Assembly (NCBI GenBank): GCA_030588285.1
Contig: JAUUYK010000043.1
Coordinates: 1 to 7,369 of the forward strand
Direction: 5' to 3'
DNA: 7,369 bases
DNA from: Kiritimatiellales bacterium
GTDB lineage: Bacteria; Verrucomicrobiota; Kiritimatiellia; Kiritimatiellales; Pontiellaceae
This document shows, one piece after another, positions 5,877-7,369 of the stretch. The notes under the pieces were generated by a model that did not search any database, was not told the origin of the DNA, and was given only the letters and a program-made list of their open reading frames with translations. A program made the translations under genes and the position numbers. Positions within the stretch are counted from its first letter, which is position 1. Each line of letters starts with the position of its first letter.

Positions 5877-7298
5877 ATGAGCTCCAGCAATTCACTTCCT
5901 CTTTTTGTTGATCTTGACGGCACACTTGTCAAACTCGACACCCTCCACCAAGCCCTCTTTCTTTTGCTCCGCCGCGACCCCCTCAACATTCTGCGCGTAC
6001 CCGGCTGGTGGCTAAAAGGCAAAGCGCACCTGAAAGATCAGGTCATGCAGCGCGTGTCGCTCGACGCCACGGCCCTGCCGTATCACAAAAAATTTCTCGC
6101 TTGGCTGCTGGCTGAACATCAAGCCGGACGCCCCTTAATTCTGGCCACCGCCTCCAACTACCGCACCGCCAAGGCCGTGGCCGAGCATCTCGGCATCTTT
6201 ACCGAAATTTTGGCCAGCAACGAAGATACCAACCTTCGGCACGAACAAAAACTCGAGGCCATTCGTAAAAAATGCCCCCGCTTTGCCTATGCCGGAAACG
6301 ATACCGCCGACTTGCCCATCTGGGCGGCCGCCACTGAAATTATTCTCGTAAACCCAACGAAATCCGCCCGCAAAAAATATGCCGTGAAAGCCGACCATAT
6401 TTTTATAGAGCACCGCCCCGTCGGCCGCATGTTCATCAAAGCCATGCGCGTCCACCAATGGCTAAAAAACCTGCTCGTTTTTTCCCCCGTCTTTTTGGCA
6501 CATCAGTTCACCGAAGTGGATAGTCTCGCAAAATCTATCATCGCCTTTTTTGCCTTCAGCTTTGCCGCCTCGTCGATTTATATCCTCAACGATCTCTTCG
6601 ATCTAAGTGCCGATCAGCACCACCCGCGCAAATGCAAACGCCCCTTCGCTTCCGGCGATCTCCCCATCTTTGTCGGCGCATTACTAATGCCTTTGCTGGT
6701 GATCATCAGCCTCGGTCTCTGCCTCCTGCTCCCGCTCTCTTTTTTCCTGACGTTACTGGTCTATTACATCATCACCACCCTCTACTCCTGGCGACTCAAA
6801 CAAGTGGCCATCGCGGATGTACTCATTCTAGCGATCCTCTACTCCATGCGCATCGTCGCTGGGTCCGTCGCCACCGGCATCATCGCCTCCGGCTGGTTCA
6901 TTGAATTTGCCATCTTCCTCTTCCTCAGCCTCGCACTCGTTAAACGCCTCTCCGAACTGCGCGAAATGGAAAAAGAACCCGAAATCGATAACACCCATCG
7001 CGAGCGCGGTTATACCGTCGAAGACCTTCCGTTGCTTCTATCCTTCGGTGCTGCCAGTGGCTACATCGCAGTTTTTGTATTCACCATGTATCTCGGGAGC
7101 GACAAAGTGGCCGAACTCTACACCCGCCCCGACCTGCTCTGGATCTTCTGCCCGTTGCTTCTCTATTGGATCACCCGCATCTGGCACCTCGCCTGGCGTG
7201 GAAACATGCACGACGACCCCCTCGCCTTCGCCGCAAAAGATCCGCAAACCTATCTCGTTGGTGCCATCGGCATCGCCGCCCTTCTCTACGCCATTTAA
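5877..7298 (+). CDS. HAD phosphatase-UbiA prenyltransferase fusion, decaprenyl-phosphate phosphoribosyltransferase-like
   Basis: The 473-residue protein joins two domains. Residues 1-180 form a HAD-type phosphatase with D12-L13-D14-G15-T16 (nucleophile and acid), T91/S93 in the second motif, K125, and G140-N141-D142...D145 as the metal-binding motif; all key residues are present. Residues 185-473 form a UbiA-family transferase with about eight to nine membrane spans, opening with M190-R191-V192-H193-Q194-W195-L196-K197-N198. The first Asp-rich motif is N238-D239-L-F-D242-L-S-A-D246, followed by K254-R255-P256-F257-A258-S259-G260, then Y303-S304...L307-K308, D314, R325 and M444-H445-D446-D447-P448 near the end. 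The R.HQW.KN opening resembles the branch containing mycobacterial decaprenyl-phosphate phosphoribosyltransferase more than quinone-synthesis UbiA. The likely job is placing a phosphosugar on polyprenyl phosphate at the inner membrane, with HAD perhaps removing the phosphate. It starts 6 bp after fxsA. Confidence 0.88.
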   Translation: MSSSNSLPLFVDLDGTLVKLDTLHQALFLLLRRDPLNILRVPGWWLKGKAHLKDQVMQRVSLDATALPYHKKFLAWLLAEHQAGRPLILATASNYRTAKAVAEHLGIFTEILASNEDTNLRHEQKLEAIRKKCPRFAYAGNDTADLPIWAAATEIILVNPTKSARKKYAVKADHIFIEHRPVGRMFIKAMRVHQWLKNLLVFSPVFLAHQFTEVDSLAKSIIAFFAFSFAASSIYILNDLFDLSADQHHPRKCKRPFASGDLPIFVGALLMPLLVIISLGLCLLLPLSFFLTLLVYYIITTLYSWRLKQVAIADVLILAILYSMRIVAGSVATGIIASGWFIEFAIFLFLSLALVKRLSELREMEKEPEIDNTHRERGYTVEDLPLLLSFGAASGYIAVFVFTMYLGSDKVAELYTRPDLLWIFCPLLLYWITRIWHLAWRGNMHDDPLAFAAKDPQTYLVGAIGIAALLYAI

Positions 7299-7316
7299 TA
7301 CAACCGGAGCTATATC

Positions 7317-7369
7317 ATGAGCAAACCTACCGTTGACTTAACCATCGTTGGATCCATCGGAATCGACAC
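7317..7369 (+). CDS. Probable PfkB-family sugar kinase, N-terminus only
   Basis: Only 17 complete codons lie in the window, reading MSKPTVDLTIVGSIGID followed by a partial codon that could encode Thr. The hydrophobic strand followed by V-G-S-I-G-I-D is the typical first strand of PfkB/ribokinase-family kinases, which phosphorylate sugars or nucleosides. The subfamily and substrate cannot be judged. GGAG at 7306-7309 lies 7 nt before the ATG, and the gene starts 18 bp after the HAD-UbiA stop, so it is probably in the same transcript. Confidence 0.6.
   Translation, partial: MSKPTVDLTIVGSIGID

Overview
The window looks like ordinary chromosomal DNA from a Gram-negative bacterium. A recognisable arabinose-5-phosphate isomerase (KDO/LPS precursor pathway), a lipobox lipoprotein with LysM, SppA, a PpiD-like membrane-anchored chaperone and FxsA all point to a cell with a periplasm and outer membrane. 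Shine-Dalgarno (SD) sequences are strong (AAGGAG, AGGGGA, GGAG). Protein divergence and codon style would fit the Verrucomicrobiota/Kiritimatiellota (PVC) neighbourhood, but that placement is a low-confidence inference. I see no mobile element, CRISPR array, tRNA, rRNA or phage gene.

Layout: two gene groups diverge from a 133-bp intergenic region at 2532-2664. Leftward (minus strand) come sppA (1545-2531), a LysM coiled-coil lipoprotein (974-1489), a clear intrinsic terminator (903-942), then an OsmC-family protein (436-870) and, 17 bp further, the first 139 codons of an AMP-forming acyl-CoA synthetase that runs off the left edge. Rightward (plus strand) comes kdsD (2665-3636, GTG start). After a 117-bp gap with a possible promoter follows a tight four-gene run: a PpiD-like SurA_N-type chaperone (3754-5436), fxsA (5451-5870), a HAD-UbiA fusion (5877-7298) and the first 17 codons of a probable PfkB-family sugar kinase (7317 to the right edge). 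Gaps in this run are 14, 6 and 18 bp.

The common theme is envelope biogenesis and upkeep: KDO precursor supply (KdsD), folding of exported proteins (PpiD-like), membrane peptide degradation (SppA), peptidoglycan binding (LysM lipoprotein) and a polyprenyl-phosphate-linked sugar donor (UbiA-type transferase with a fused HAD phosphatase). OsmC plus acyl-CoA synthetase is a separate small redox/lipid unit.

I found no strong sign of a new multi-gene system. The points most worth a second look are the HAD-UbiA fusion and its possible role in polyprenyl-phosphoryl-pentose synthesis, altered non-catalytic positions around the KdsD active site, the absence of a visible parvulin core in the PpiD-like protein, and a cluster of inverted repeats in the divergent intergenic region, part of which recurs at other non-coding sites in the window.
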